This document shows positions 16,095-24,768 of a DNA stretch of 64,000 nt, piece by piece. The stretch is taken from assembly GCF_045291545.1 (NCBI RefSeq), contig NZ_CP149514.1, positions 2,604,001 through 2,668,000 on the forward strand, read 5' to 3'. A model generated the notes under the pieces. It ran no database searches and was not told the origin of the DNA. It worked only from the letters and a program-made list of their open reading frames with translations. A program made the position numbers and the translations under genes. Position 1 is the first letter of the stretch. Each line of letters begins with the position of its first letter. Source of the DNA: Gallaecimonas sp045291545 (GTDB lineage: Bacteria; Pseudomonadota; Gammaproteobacteria; Enterobacterales; Gallaecimonadaceae).

Positions 16095-18179
16095 TTACCA
16101 GATCTTCACCCGCTTGTTCGGCGGCAGGTAAAGTTTGTCACCCGACTTCACATTGAAGGCTTTGTACCAGGCATCCAGGTTGCGTACCGTCAGCGCCCGG
16201 TACATACCCGGCGCATGGGCGTCGGTAGCAATACGCTGGCGCAGCGCCTGATCACGCATCTTGGTGGCCCAGGTTTGCGCAAAGGCGATGAAGAACCGCT
16301 GATCACCGGTCAGGCCGTCAATAACCGGCGCCGGCTTGCCATGCAAGGAAGCATGGTAGGCATCCAGCGCGGCGGCCAGGCCCGCGACGTCGGCAATATT
16401 TTCACCCAGATTGAGCTTGCCATTAACGTGCAGGTCCGGGAACGGCTTGTAGGTGTCAAACTGCTCCGCCAGCGCTTTACCCTGCTCGGCAAAACGTGCG
16501 TAGTCAGACTTGGTCCACCAGTTACGCATGGCACCTTTGGAGTCAAAGGCGGCACCGTTGTTATCGAAGCTGTGGCTGATTTCATGGCCAATGACCGCGC
16601 CAATGGCGCCATAGTTGTAGGCCGCATCTGCTTTGGCATCAAAGAACGGTGGCTGCAAAATACCGGCAGGGAAGTTCAGGGCGTTTTGCACAGGCAGGTT
16701 CACGGCGTTGACGATCTGCGCGTTCATCCACCACTCATGGCGGTCCATCGGTTTACCCAGCTTGCCCAACTGCTGCTCGGTTTTCACCTTTTCACCGTTC
16801 ACTTCGTTGGCGTAAGCATTGCTGGGGCTGACCTTATAGTCAGCGTAGCTGCGCCAATGATCCGGATAGCCAACACCAACAATCAGTGAATTGACTTTCG
16901 CCAGCGCTTCTTTCTTGGTGGACGGTGCCATCCAGTCCAGGGCTTTTACGCGGCGGCCGAAAGCAGCAATGATCTGATCGGTCATGGCTTTCACCCGTGC
17001 CTTGGCAGAGGCCGGGAAGTAGTTTTTCACATAGGCTTCACCAACCGCATCGCCCAGGTATTCATCCAGCGCGCTCAGTGCCCGCTTGTCACGGCTGCGT
17101 TGCTGCGGAGTACCTGAGAGCGTTGTGCCATAGAAGGCGAAGTGCGCTTGGTCGATGGCACTCGGCAGCACATCAGCGTGGCTGTTGATCTGATGGAATA
17201 CCAGCCAGTCTTTCCAGGCTTGTAGCGGCTCGGAGGCAACCAATGCCGCCAGCTTGCCAATAGCCCCCTCGGAATAAGCAGCAAATTCCTGCTGCTGGCC
17301 CAGGTGAGCAGCCTTGAAGAAAGCACCCCAATCAATGCCCGGCGCCTTTTTGGCAAAGTCACTGCGCGTCCACACCGCTGATGACTTGGCAAAGTCTTCG
17401 GTTTGCTCGCGGCTTACCTGCGCCTTGGCGATTTTGGTCTCCAGCGCAAAGATACGCTCGGCACGTTCGCTGGCATGGTCAATTCCGGCGGTTTTCAGCA
17501 GCTTGGCAATGTATGCCCGGTACTGGCCGCGGATGGTCTTCATCTTCTCTGACGATGACAGGTAGTATTCCCGCTCCGGCAGCCCCAGGCCCCCTTGCAG
17601 AATGTAAGGCAGTACTTTTCCTGGCGTGGCCAAGCCTTGGGTAACAAACAACCCAAACAGGTTTTCGGTAAAGAAGTTAGTGGCGTTCAGCGGGTCAACA
17701 TCAGCACGGATGTTGCTGCCCAGTACCGCTGACAGTTGCTGGCGGTTACTGATCGCCTGATAACGGGCCAGATCAGCGGCTACCGGCTTCATACCGGCAG
17801 CATTAATAGCGCTGGTGTTAACGTACGCCTTGTAGAAATTGGCAATACGCGCATCATCGCTGCCCGCCGGGTGGTGGCTGTGCACCAGCTTTTGGATCAG
17901 CGCTTCACGGTGCTTCTCGGTGGCGTTGAAGGCCTCCATGAAAGAGCCGGTGCTGGAACGGTCAGCAGGAATGGTGGTGCGCTTCATCCAGCGGCCATTG
18001 GCGTACTGGTAGAAGTTGTCACCGGGGGTGACGCTTTTGTCCATGGCACTGAGATCAATGCCGATATCGGTTTTATGCTTGGCCATGGCGGCGCTGTCAG
18101 CGGCCTGGGCGGCAAAGGTGGCGGCGCCACCAACAACGGATACGCCCGTCACCAGGACGGTTGCCCAACGTTTCAACAT
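16095..18179 (-). CDS. M13-family zinc metallopeptidase (neprilysin/PepO type)
   Basis: 694 aa. The signal peptide (about residues 1-27, ending AAQA) sends it to the periplasm. The N-terminal M13 domain begins MDKSVTPGDNFYQYANGRWM, the family hallmark. The catalytic zinc site is GHEISHSFD (HExxH, near residue 535) with the third ligand in ENIADVAGL, and the C-terminus ends with the conserved VKIW-type tail. M13 enzymes cleave small peptides. Bacterial secreted forms are usually annotated PepO-like, but the natural substrate is unknown here. It is monocistronic between two terminated regions. Confidence 0.92.
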   Translation of the reverse strand: MLKRWATVLVTGVSVVGGAATFAAQAADSAAMAKHKTDIGIDLSAMDKSVTPGDNFYQYANGRWMKRTTIPADRSSTGSFMEAFNATEKHREALIQKLVHSHHPAGSDDARIANFYKAYVNTSAINAAGMKPVAADLARYQAISNRQQLSAVLGSNIRADVDPLNATNFFTENLFGLFVTQGLATPGKVLPYILQGGLGLPEREYYLSSSEKMKTIRGQYRAYIAKLLKTAGIDHASERAERIFALETKIAKAQVSREQTEDFAKSSAVWTRSDFAKKAPGIDWGAFFKAAHLGQQQEFAAYSEGAIGKLAALVASEPLQAWKDWLVFHQINSHADVLPSAIDQAHFAFYGTTLSGTPQQRSRDKRALSALDEYLGDAVGEAYVKNYFPASAKARVKAMTDQIIAAFGRRVKALDWMAPSTKKEALAKVNSLIVGVGYPDHWRSYADYKVSPSNAYANEVNGEKVKTEQQLGKLGKPMDRHEWWMNAQIVNAVNLPVQNALNFPAGILQPPFFDAKADAAYNYGAIGAVIGHEISHSFDNNGAAFDSKGAMRNWWTKSDYARFAEQGKALAEQFDTYKPFPDLHVNGKLNLGENIADVAGLAAALDAYHASLHGKPAPVIDGLTGDQRFFIAFAQTWATKMRDQALRQRIATDAHAPGMYRALTVRNLDAWYKAFNVKSGDKLYLPPNKRVKIW

Positions 18180-18388
18180 ACGACTTACCCTGTTGGCTAC
18201 AAATCGGCGTTACCTTAACGTCAATTTCTCCGGCCCACCAATCAAATACGCCCAATCTGTGATGCAACGCGACCACCGGCCGGGTTACCGGGCAGCCCCG
18301 TGCGGGCGGTTTCTGCGCCATAATAGCCGTTTCTTTTTTATACAAAGTTACCTAAGATGGCGCCCGGTGACGCCCCCAAGGAGCCTCC

Positions 18389-18751
18389 ATGAAACCCGGA
18401 CACACCGGCTTGAAACGTCTGATCCTGGCAACCCGATATTCATGGCAAGGGTTGCGCGCCGGCTGGCGCGCTGAAGCCGCCATACGCCAGGAAATGCTGC
18501 TTATTCTGGTGGCTGTGCCAGTGGCCTTCTGGCTGCCGGTATCAGGGCTGGAACGGGCCTTGATGATTGCCTCAGTATTGCTGGTGCTGGTGGTCGAATT
18601 ACTGAACTCTGCCATTGAGGCGGTAGTCGACAGGGTCGGCAGCGATCATCATGAGCTGTCTGGCCGGGCTAAAGATATGGGCTCGGCGGCGGTCCTGATC
18701 ACCTTGCTAATGGCGGCTCTGGTCTGGACCGGCATTTTATGGGGTGCTTGA
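18389..18751 (+). CDS. dgkA: Diacylglycerol kinase
   Basis: A 120-residue inner-membrane trimeric kinase that recycles diacylglycerol (for example from osmoregulated glucan synthesis) to phosphatidic acid. The family signature is clear: Trp/Arg-rich amphipathic start (YSWQGLRAGWRAEAAIRQE), then VVELLNSAIEAVVDRVGSDHHELSGRAKDMGSAAV with the catalytic Glu, Asn and Asp. Three membrane helices follow in the usual places. The length matches E. coli DgkA (122 aa). AAGGAG precedes the start. It is probably a single gene. Confidence 0.95.
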   Translation: MKPGHTGLKRLILATRYSWQGLRAGWRAEAAIRQEMLLILVAVPVAFWLPVSGLERALMIASVLLVLVVELLNSAIEAVVDRVGSDHHELSGRAKDMGSAAVLITLLMAALVWTGILWGA

Positions 18752-18780
18752 TGCTGGCGCCACTGACCGGGCTACCCAAA

Positions 18781-18807
18781 GCGGACAGCGGACAGCAAAA
18801 ACGGACA
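18781..18807 (+). promoter_or_regulatory. CGGACA direct repeats, candidate activator-binding site
   Basis: CGGACA occurs at 18782-18787, 18789-18794 and 18802-18807, the first two as back-to-back GCGGACA heptamers. The cluster lies 54-80 bp upstream of the sigma-54-like element, where an enhancer-binding protein could bind. That the operon's own NtrC-type protein binds here is inference. Confidence 0.4.
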
Positions 18808-18860
18808 ACTCCACCACCACACCAGGAAATAAAAACCTTATAATTCAATAAGTAAATATC

Positions 18861-18876
18861 TGGCACAGTCTTTGAT
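18861..18876 (+). promoter_or_regulatory. Sigma-54 (RpoN) promoter candidate for the efflux operon
   Basis: TGGCACAGTCTTTGAT matches the consensus TGGCAC-N5-TTGCW at all positions except A for C in the -12 element. It lies 27 bp before the ATG of the adaptor gene, and the operon encodes an NtrC-type activator, so a sigma-54 promoter is expected here. No convincing sigma-70 promoter was seen nearer the gene. Confidence 0.6.
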
Positions 18877-18902
18877 TAAGGTCCTGTAACCAAGGAGGAC
18901 CC

Positions 18903-20171
18903 ATGATCCAAGACACATCCGGCCAGGACGTCGTACTGCAACGACGGCCCCCTTACAAAAAATGGCTGACCGCCTTGTTGGCGCTGGTACTGCTGGCTGG
19001 CCTCGGCTGGGCCATTACCGGTTGGCGCAACAATGCCGGCGCTGACGCCGTGGCGTCTCGCCAGGATCTGCGTCTAGCGAAAGTCACGCTGGCAGATATT
19101 GAGCGTGACATCAGTGTTCAGGGCCGCGTGGTTGCCGCTAATAGCCCGACGCTCTACAGCCCGGCTCAGGGCATTGTCACCTACCGCATCAAGGCCGGTG
19201 ACAGTGTTGAAAAAGGCCAGATCATCGCCCAGGTCGACAGCCCCTCGCTGACCTCCGATCTCAAGCAGGAACAAGCCAACCTGGCCCGAATGCAGGGTGA
19301 ACTGGAGCGCCAGCAAATCCAAGCCAAACGCCAGACATTGGATAACCAGCAAGCTGCTGATCTGGCGCAAGTGGATCTGGAAGCGGCAAAGCGGGAAATG
19401 CGCCGCGCCGAACGTTCCTGGAAAATGCGGGTGATCAGTGAAATCGATTTTGAAAAGGCCAAAGACGAGCTGGCCCGCGCCAAGCTGCGCGCCCGCCAAA
19501 GCCAGCAAAACGCCAAGCTCAGTAGCGAAATGGCTGCCTTTGAAACCAAGAACCTGCAGTTGCAGGTAGAGCACCAGCAACTGCAAGTCGCCGAGTTACA
19601 ACGCCAAAGTAACGAACTCAATGTGCGCTCGCCGGTAGCCGGCATGGTTGGGAGCCTAGCACAAAACCAGAAGTCCGCCGTTACCGCCCACCAGGCACTG
19701 CTGAGCGTCGTGGATCTATCCAGTTTTGAAGTCGAAGTGCAGGTGCCCGATAACTACGCCGATGATCTCGGCCTGGCTATGCCGGTAGTAGTGAATGTTA
19801 ACGGCAAAGACTGGCAGGGTGAGGTCGCCGCCATCAGCCCAGAAGTGATCGGCAGCCAGGTTACCGCGCGCTTGCGCTTCAAAGGCAACAGCCCCGGCAA
19901 CCTGCGCCAGAACCAGCACCTGACCGCCCGCATTTTACTGGAAAGCCGTAACCACGTCCTGGCCCTGCCCCGTGGCGCTTTCGTCGATGCCGACGGCGGC
20001 CGCTATGTCTTCAAGCTCGAAGGCAATAAAGCGGTACGAACCCCTATTCGCCTGGGCGCCATGGGCCTCAAGCAGGTTGAAATTCTCGACGGCCTCAAAG
20101 CCGGCGATACCGTCATCGTCTCTGATACCAGCCGCTTTAAAAAAGCGAACACACTCCTTATTACCGAATAA
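18903..20171 (+). CDS. HlyD/MacA-like periplasmic adaptor subunit of ABC efflux system
   Basis: 422 aa. It has a cytoplasmic N-terminus, one membrane helix (about residues 23-41), then a biotinyl-lipoyl-like half (TLYSPAQGIVTYRIKAGDSVEKGQIIAQVDSP), a long coiled coil of Gln/Lys/Arg-rich helices (about 115-235), the second lipoyl half (NVRSPVAGMVGSLAQNQKSAV) and beta-barrel domains. This is the adaptor that bridges an inner-membrane ABC transporter to an outer-membrane channel. No outer-membrane TolC gene lies nearby, so a general TolC is presumably used. First gene of a six-gene operon; AAGGAGG is ideal. The exported substrate is unknown. Confidence 0.9.
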   Translation: MIQDTSGQDVVLQRRPPYKKWLTALLALVLLAGLGWAITGWRNNAGADAVASRQDLRLAKVTLADIERDISVQGRVVAANSPTLYSPAQGIVTYRIKAGDSVEKGQIIAQVDSPSLTSDLKQEQANLARMQGELERQQIQAKRQTLDNQQAADLAQVDLEAAKREMRRAERSWKMRVISEIDFEKAKDELARAKLRARQSQQNAKLSSEMAAFETKNLQLQVEHQQLQVAELQRQSNELNVRSPVAGMVGSLAQNQKSAVTAHQALLSVVDLSSFEVEVQVPDNYADDLGLAMPVVVNVNGKDWQGEVAAISPEVIGSQVTARLRFKGNSPGNLRQNQHLTARILLESRNHVLALPRGAFVDADGGRYVFKLEGNKAVRTPIRLGAMGLKQVEILDGLKAGDTVIVSDTSRFKKANTLLITE

Positions 20172-20183
20172 GAGGGATACCCT

Positions 20184-20873
20184 ATGTTGCAGATGGACCA
20201 AATTCGTAAGATCTACCGCACCGAAATGATCGAAACCCATGCCCTGCGTGACTTCAGCCTGGCAGTAACAGAAGGGGAGTTTGTAGCAGTAACCGGCCCA
20301 TCTGGCTCCGGTAAAACCACCTTCCTCAACACTGCCGGCCTGTTAGAAAGTTTTGATAGCGGCACCTACATGCTTGATGGCGTGGATGTATCCAACCTCA
20401 AGGACAGCGACCGCTCACGGCTGCGCAATGAAAAGATTGGCTTTATTTTTCAGGGGTTCAACCTGATCCCCGATCTCAACCTGTTCGACAACGTTGACGT
20501 GCCGCTGCGCTACCGCGGTTTTAGCGCCAGGGACCGCAAAGCCCGTATTGAAGAAGCACTGGAGCGCGTTGGCCTGGCCGCCCGGCGCCAGCACCTGCCG
20601 TCACAGTTATCCGGGGGCCAGCAACAACGGGTTGCCATTGCCCGCGCTCTGGCAGGTAACCCGGCCTTTTTGCTGGCAGATGAACCGACCGGCAACCTGG
20701 ACTCACTGATGGCACGGCAAGTAATGGAGCTGCTGGAAACCATCAATCAGGCTGGCACCACCATCATCATGGTGACTCACGACCCGGATCTGGCCCGCCG
20801 CGCCCAGCGCAACATCCAGATTGTTGACGGGGAAGTGTCTGATTTTGCCTTCGACCAGGCCCGTCGCGCCTGA
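20184..20873 (+). CDS. ABC transporter ATP-binding protein (MacB/LolD group)
   Basis: A 229-residue nucleotide-binding subunit. Walker A GPSGSGKTTFLN (about residues 38-49), Q-loop IFQGFNLIPDLN, signature LSGGQQQRVAIARAL, Walker B FLLADEPTGNLD and the switch His in MVTHDPDLA are all intact. The sequence type (LNTAGLLESFDSGTY) is that of the MacB/LolD/FtsE family that powers mechanotransmission rather than classical transport. It starts 12 bp after the adaptor gene. Confidence 0.93.
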   Translation: MLQMDQIRKIYRTEMIETHALRDFSLAVTEGEFVAVTGPSGSGKTTFLNTAGLLESFDSGTYMLDGVDVSNLKDSDRSRLRNEKIGFIFQGFNLIPDLNLFDNVDVPLRYRGFSARDRKARIEEALERVGLAARRQHLPSQLSGGQQQRVAIARALAGNPAFLLADEPTGNLDSLMARQVMELLETINQAGTTIIMVTHDPDLARRAQRNIQIVDGEVSDFAFDQARRA

Positions 20874-20883
20874 GGAGCCGAGC

Positions 20884-22206
20884 ATGTTGACTTACTATTT
20901 TCGACTGGCCTTGCTGTCTATTCGCAAGACACCAGTGATGTCGGCACTGATGGTATTGGCCATTGCCGTCGGCGTGGGGGTAGCCATGACCACCCTGACC
21001 ATTCAGTACATGTCGTCCAAGAACCCGCTGAGTGACAAAAACAGCGTGTTGTACGCAGTACAACTGGATAGCTGGGGGCCGGACAGACCCTACAACAGCA
21101 CCAGCAACGAATTGCCGGATCTGCTCACCTATAAAGATGCCATGGCGTTGTTGCGCTCTGACATTCCGGTACATCAGGCCGCCATGCATCGCTACGGTGG
21201 CGCTGTGCAGGTACCCAACAGCGATATTCCTGCCTACCTGGCTGACACCCGGGTCACCACCAAGGATTTCTTCACCCTCTTTGATGTACCTTTTCTCTAT
21301 GGTGGGCCCTGGTCAGCCAAGGCCGATAACGAACCGGTTTTCCAACTGGTGCTCAGTAAGAACCTGAATGACCGCCTTTTCCATGGTGAAAACAGTGTTG
21401 GCCGCACCTTGCTGATGGATGGCAAGCCCTTCACCGTTATCGGGGTGCTCAACAAATGGAGCATGACGCCCAAGGTCTATGACGTTAGCAATGATGCCCT
21501 GAGCGACGTAGAGGAACTCTATATGCCGTTTGGCCTACACCGCACCCTGAAAATGGCCAGTTGGGGTAATACCAACGGCTGGAAGCATGAAGAGCTGAGC
21601 AGCTACGCGGATTTTCTCAACTCCGAACAGATCTGGCTGGAATACTGGGTACAACTGCCCGACGCGGATGCCAAAGCCCGTTATGAGCAATTTCTCAGTG
21701 CCTACATCGCCCAGCAAAAAGCCCATGGTCGCTTCCCCAGTAAACGCACTCCCCGTTTTGCCCTCAGTCACCCTGACCAATGGCTGCAGATAAACCACGT
21801 GGTCAGCAACGAGAGTAAAGCCATGAGCCTACTGAGTCTGGCCTTCCTGCTGGTGTGCATCATCAATACGGTGGCGCTGCTGCTGGCCAAGTTTTTGCGC
21901 AAGGCGCCGGAAGCCGGAGTGCGCCGGGCACTGGGTGCCAGCCGGGCCGCCATCTTCGCCCAGCACCTCATTGAAAGCGGCTGCATTGGCCTGTTCGGCG
22001 GCCTGCTCGGCATTGGCATGACCTTGCTGGGCCTGGGCGGTATCAAGCTGTTGATCCCGGATCAAATAGACAAAGTGGCCCGTATGGACTGGGTCATGCT
22101 GCTGGCAGCGATTGGCCTGGCCATTGTCGCCAGCTTGTTGGCAGGCCTCTACCCGGCCTGGCGGATCGGCCGCACCAATCCGGCCTACTACCTCAAAACC
22201 CAGTAA
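20884..22206 (+). CDS. MacB-type ABC permease, first of pair
   Basis: 440 aa. Helix 1 at about residues 20-40, a large periplasmic MacB_PCD-type domain (about 45-300), then three helices of an FtsX domain (MSLLSLAFLLVCIINTVALL..., GVRRALGASRAAIFAQHLIESGCIGLFGG..., and the last helix). The ATG at 20884 follows GAGGAGCC, and the protein then begins MLTYYFRLALLSIRKTPVMS as such permeases do; the frame's earlier start lies inside the ATPase gene. It works as one half of a heterodimeric permease with the next gene. Confidence 0.9.
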   Translation: MLTYYFRLALLSIRKTPVMSALMVLAIAVGVGVAMTTLTIQYMSSKNPLSDKNSVLYAVQLDSWGPDRPYNSTSNELPDLLTYKDAMALLRSDIPVHQAAMHRYGGAVQVPNSDIPAYLADTRVTTKDFFTLFDVPFLYGGPWSAKADNEPVFQLVLSKNLNDRLFHGENSVGRTLLMDGKPFTVIGVLNKWSMTPKVYDVSNDALSDVEELYMPFGLHRTLKMASWGNTNGWKHEELSSYADFLNSEQIWLEYWVQLPDADAKARYEQFLSAYIAQQKAHGRFPSKRTPRFALSHPDQWLQINHVVSNESKAMSLLSLAFLLVCIINTVALLLAKFLRKAPEAGVRRALGASRAAIFAQHLIESGCIGLFGGLLGIGMTLLGLGGIKLLIPDQIDKVARMDWVMLLAAIGLAIVASLLAGLYPAWRIGRTNPAYYLKTQ

Positions 22207-22217
22207 GGAGAACGACC

Positions 22218-23429
22218 ATGTGGCATACCGGCCCCATATTACGCGCCCTGTGGCGCAACAAGGTAGGCGCCCTGCTGGTAATAGTGCAGATGGCCCTGAC
22301 CATGGCCATTGTCAGTAATGCGCTGACCATCATTGATGATCATCAGGCACAAATAGATCAACCCACTGGCATGGCTGACAATGAGCTGTTTAGTGTCAAT
22401 GCTTATCCCACCGTTAAACAGCCGCTGGACCCAGGCAAGGTGCAGCAGGACCTCGATAGCATCCGGGCGCTGCCGGGGGTCATTGATGCCGCGCTGATCA
22501 ACCAGGTTCCGGTGTCCGGCAGTGGCTCCTCTTCCGGTTTCAGGCCCGCAGCCAGTGAACGCGGGCGTGACCATGTTGGTGCCAATATCTATAACGCCAG
22601 CACCAGTGTGGTACATACCCTGGGGCTCAAGCTGGTTAAAGGCCGTGACTTTACCCCCGCAGATTTCCACCAAACCACCACCACCGACACCCATGATGCA
22701 GCCGTGGCTATTATCAGCCAGCAGATGGCAGACCAGCTATTCCCCGGCAAAGACCCTATCGGCCAGTCCATTACCCGCGACAACGGCCTGATAGAAGTGG
22801 TTGGCGTGGTAAAGACCATGCTCGGTGCCTGGCCTAGCTGGAACAACGCCGGCAATGTCGTGATCACCCCGGACTTCATTGCCGATGCGCCGATGCCCCG
22901 CTACATCATCAGGGTCAAGCTAGGGCAACGGAGCGAAGTGATGAAGAAAGTCCCGGAGCTGCTGCGCAGCATCGACCCCAATCGGGTGATCATGGGGGTG
23001 CGCACCATGAACGAATGGAAGCAGCGGGTCTATGCCTCGGATATCTTCATGGTCGGCGCCATGAAAGCCTGTATCACCATATTGGCACTGATCACTGCCC
23101 TTGGTATCAGTGGCCTGACTGTGTTTTGGGTTAACCAGCGTCGTAAACAGGTTGGCACCCGCCGGGCGTTGGGCGCCACCAGAACGGATGTGGTGCGTTA
23201 TTTCCTGGTGGAAAACGGCATGCTTTCACTGCTGTCGACGGTGCTGGGCACCGGTCTGGCACTGGCATTGAACCACCTTCTGGTGCAGCATTACCAATTA
23301 CCGGCCATGCCCGTGGGCTACCTACTGGTGTCTATTGGTGCACTGCTGGTACTGGGCCAGCTGTCGGCCCTGATGCCCGCCGTCAAAGCGGCACAGATCT
23401 CACCGGCAACGGCCACAAGGAGTGTATAG
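22218..23429 (+). CDS. MacB-type ABC permease, second of pair
   Basis: 403 aa. The topology is that of its partner: N-terminal helix (about 15-40), periplasmic domain (about 45-280), then an FtsX domain with ACITILALITALGISGLTVFWVNQRRKQVGTRRALGATRTDVVRYFLVENG in shortened family form. AAGGAG precedes the start, 11 bp after the first permease. The two are only distantly similar to each other, which fits a heterodimer that has diverged long ago. Confidence 0.9.
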   Translation: MWHTGPILRALWRNKVGALLVIVQMALTMAIVSNALTIIDDHQAQIDQPTGMADNELFSVNAYPTVKQPLDPGKVQQDLDSIRALPGVIDAALINQVPVSGSGSSSGFRPAASERGRDHVGANIYNASTSVVHTLGLKLVKGRDFTPADFHQTTTTDTHDAAVAIISQQMADQLFPGKDPIGQSITRDNGLIEVVGVVKTMLGAWPSWNNAGNVVITPDFIADAPMPRYIIRVKLGQRSEVMKKVPELLRSIDPNRVIMGVRTMNEWKQRVYASDIFMVGAMKACITILALITALGISGLTVFWVNQRRKQVGTRRALGATRTDVVRYFLVENGMLSLLSTVLGTGLALALNHLLVQHYQLPAMPVGYLLVSIGALLVLGQLSALMPAVKAAQISPATATRSV

Positions 23430-23436
23430 GCGCACT

Positions 23437-24768
23437 ATGGACCGCATTCTCATCATTGATGACAACCCGGCAGTAGGCCAGGCACTTAGCCTGCTGCTAC
23501 AGGTCAATGGCCTGGAAGCCGAAAGAGCCCTGACGCCTCAGGCCGGCCTGGCCAGGTTGGCGCAGGGCGACATCAGCCTGGTGATCCAGGACATGAACTT
23601 CAGCCAGGACACCACCAGTGGTGAAGAAGGCAAAGCCCTTTTTTTTGCCATCCGCGACCAGTACCCGGACTTGCCAATCATCCTGCTCACCGCCTGGACC
23701 GAGCTGGAAATGGCCGTCACGCTGGTCAAGGCGGGTGCCGCTGACTATCTGGGTAAGCCCTGGGATGACGCCAAGCTCATCGCCACCGTCAAGAACCTGC
23801 TGGAGCTGGCAGAACTCAGTCAGCAGCAGCAGGCCTGCCAGCGCACCCTGTCGCAACGGCGCCAGGCGCTGGCAGCCAAGTTCGACCTGGCCGGCCTTAT
23901 CTACCAGTCAGACAGCATGCAACGGCTGGCAGAAATGGCAACGCAAGTTGCCCGGGCCGAGGTGCCGGTGCTGATCACCGGCCCCAATGGCGCCGGCAAA
24001 GAGAAAATCGCAGAGATCATCCAGCGCAATTCCAACATTGCCGATGCCCCTTTTATTCGGGTCAATGCCGGCGCCCTGCCGCTGGAACTGATGGAAGCCG
24101 AACTCTTTGGTGCCGAACCCGGCGCCTATACCGGCCTTACCAAAACCCGTATTGGCCGCTTTGAAGCGGCAGATGGCGGCACTCTGTTTTTGGACGAGAT
24201 CGGCAATTTGTCGCTGTCAGGGCAAATGAAACTGCTGCGCGTACTGCAAACCGGTGAGTTTGAACGCCTCGGTTCTACTCAGACCCGCCGGGCCAGGGTG
24301 CGCCTGATCTCCGCCACCAACAGTGACTTGCCAGCAGCCATCCGCGAAGGCCGCTTTCGTGAAGATCTCTACTACCGGCTGAACGTCATTGAGCTGCGCC
24401 TGCCACCACTGCGGGAGCGGCGCGAAGACATACTGCCGCTGGCTCGCCACTTTCTGGCTGGCCGCGCCATGACTCTGGACGCCAGCCGGGCGCTGGAGCA
24501 CCACGACTGGCCCGGTAACGTCAGGGAACTGGAAAACTGCCTCAAACGCGCTGCCTTGCTGGCGCCCGGCGAGCACATTGACGCAGCCGACCTGAACCTG
24601 CCGGCGCCACGGCAAAGCCGGCCCCGGCCAGTCTTTGAACCGGATGAAGCGCAACTGCGCCAGGCTTTGCAGGACGCACCCTCTATTGCTGAAGCCGCGC
24701 GCATGCTGGGTTTGTCGCGTCAGGCGCTGTATCGGCGCCTGGATAAATACGGCATCACTCCGCCATGA
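23437..24768 (+). CDS. NtrC-family sigma-54-dependent response regulator
   Basis: 443 aa. Receiver domain (residues about 3-120; phosphoacceptor Asp in LVIQDMNFSQ, Lys in YLGKPWDD), AAA+ domain (about 150-375; Walker A GPNGAGKE, Walker B TLFLDEIGN, arginine finger region EGRFREDLYYRLN) and a C-terminal Fis-type HTH (SIAEAARMLGLSRQALYRRLDKYGI). The sigma-54-contact loop reads GAYTGL where the family has GAFTGA. The ATG at 23437 is used; a GTG at 23422 gives five extra residues but abuts its ribosome binding site. It is co-transcribed with its kinase and the transporter it probably controls. Confidence 0.9.
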   Translation: MDRILIIDDNPAVGQALSLLLQVNGLEAERALTPQAGLARLAQGDISLVIQDMNFSQDTTSGEEGKALFFAIRDQYPDLPIILLTAWTELEMAVTLVKAGAADYLGKPWDDAKLIATVKNLLELAELSQQQQACQRTLSQRRQALAAKFDLAGLIYQSDSMQRLAEMATQVARAEVPVLITGPNGAGKEKIAEIIQRNSNIADAPFIRVNAGALPLELMEAELFGAEPGAYTGLTKTRIGRFEAADGGTLFLDEIGNLSLSGQMKLLRVLQTGEFERLGSTQTRRARVRLISATNSDLPAAIREGRFREDLYYRLNVIELRLPPLRERREDILPLARHFLAGRAMTLDASRALEHHDWPGNVRELENCLKRAALLAPGEHIDAADLNLPAPRQSRPRPVFEPDEAQLRQALQDAPSIAEAARMLGLSRQALYRRLDKYGITPP

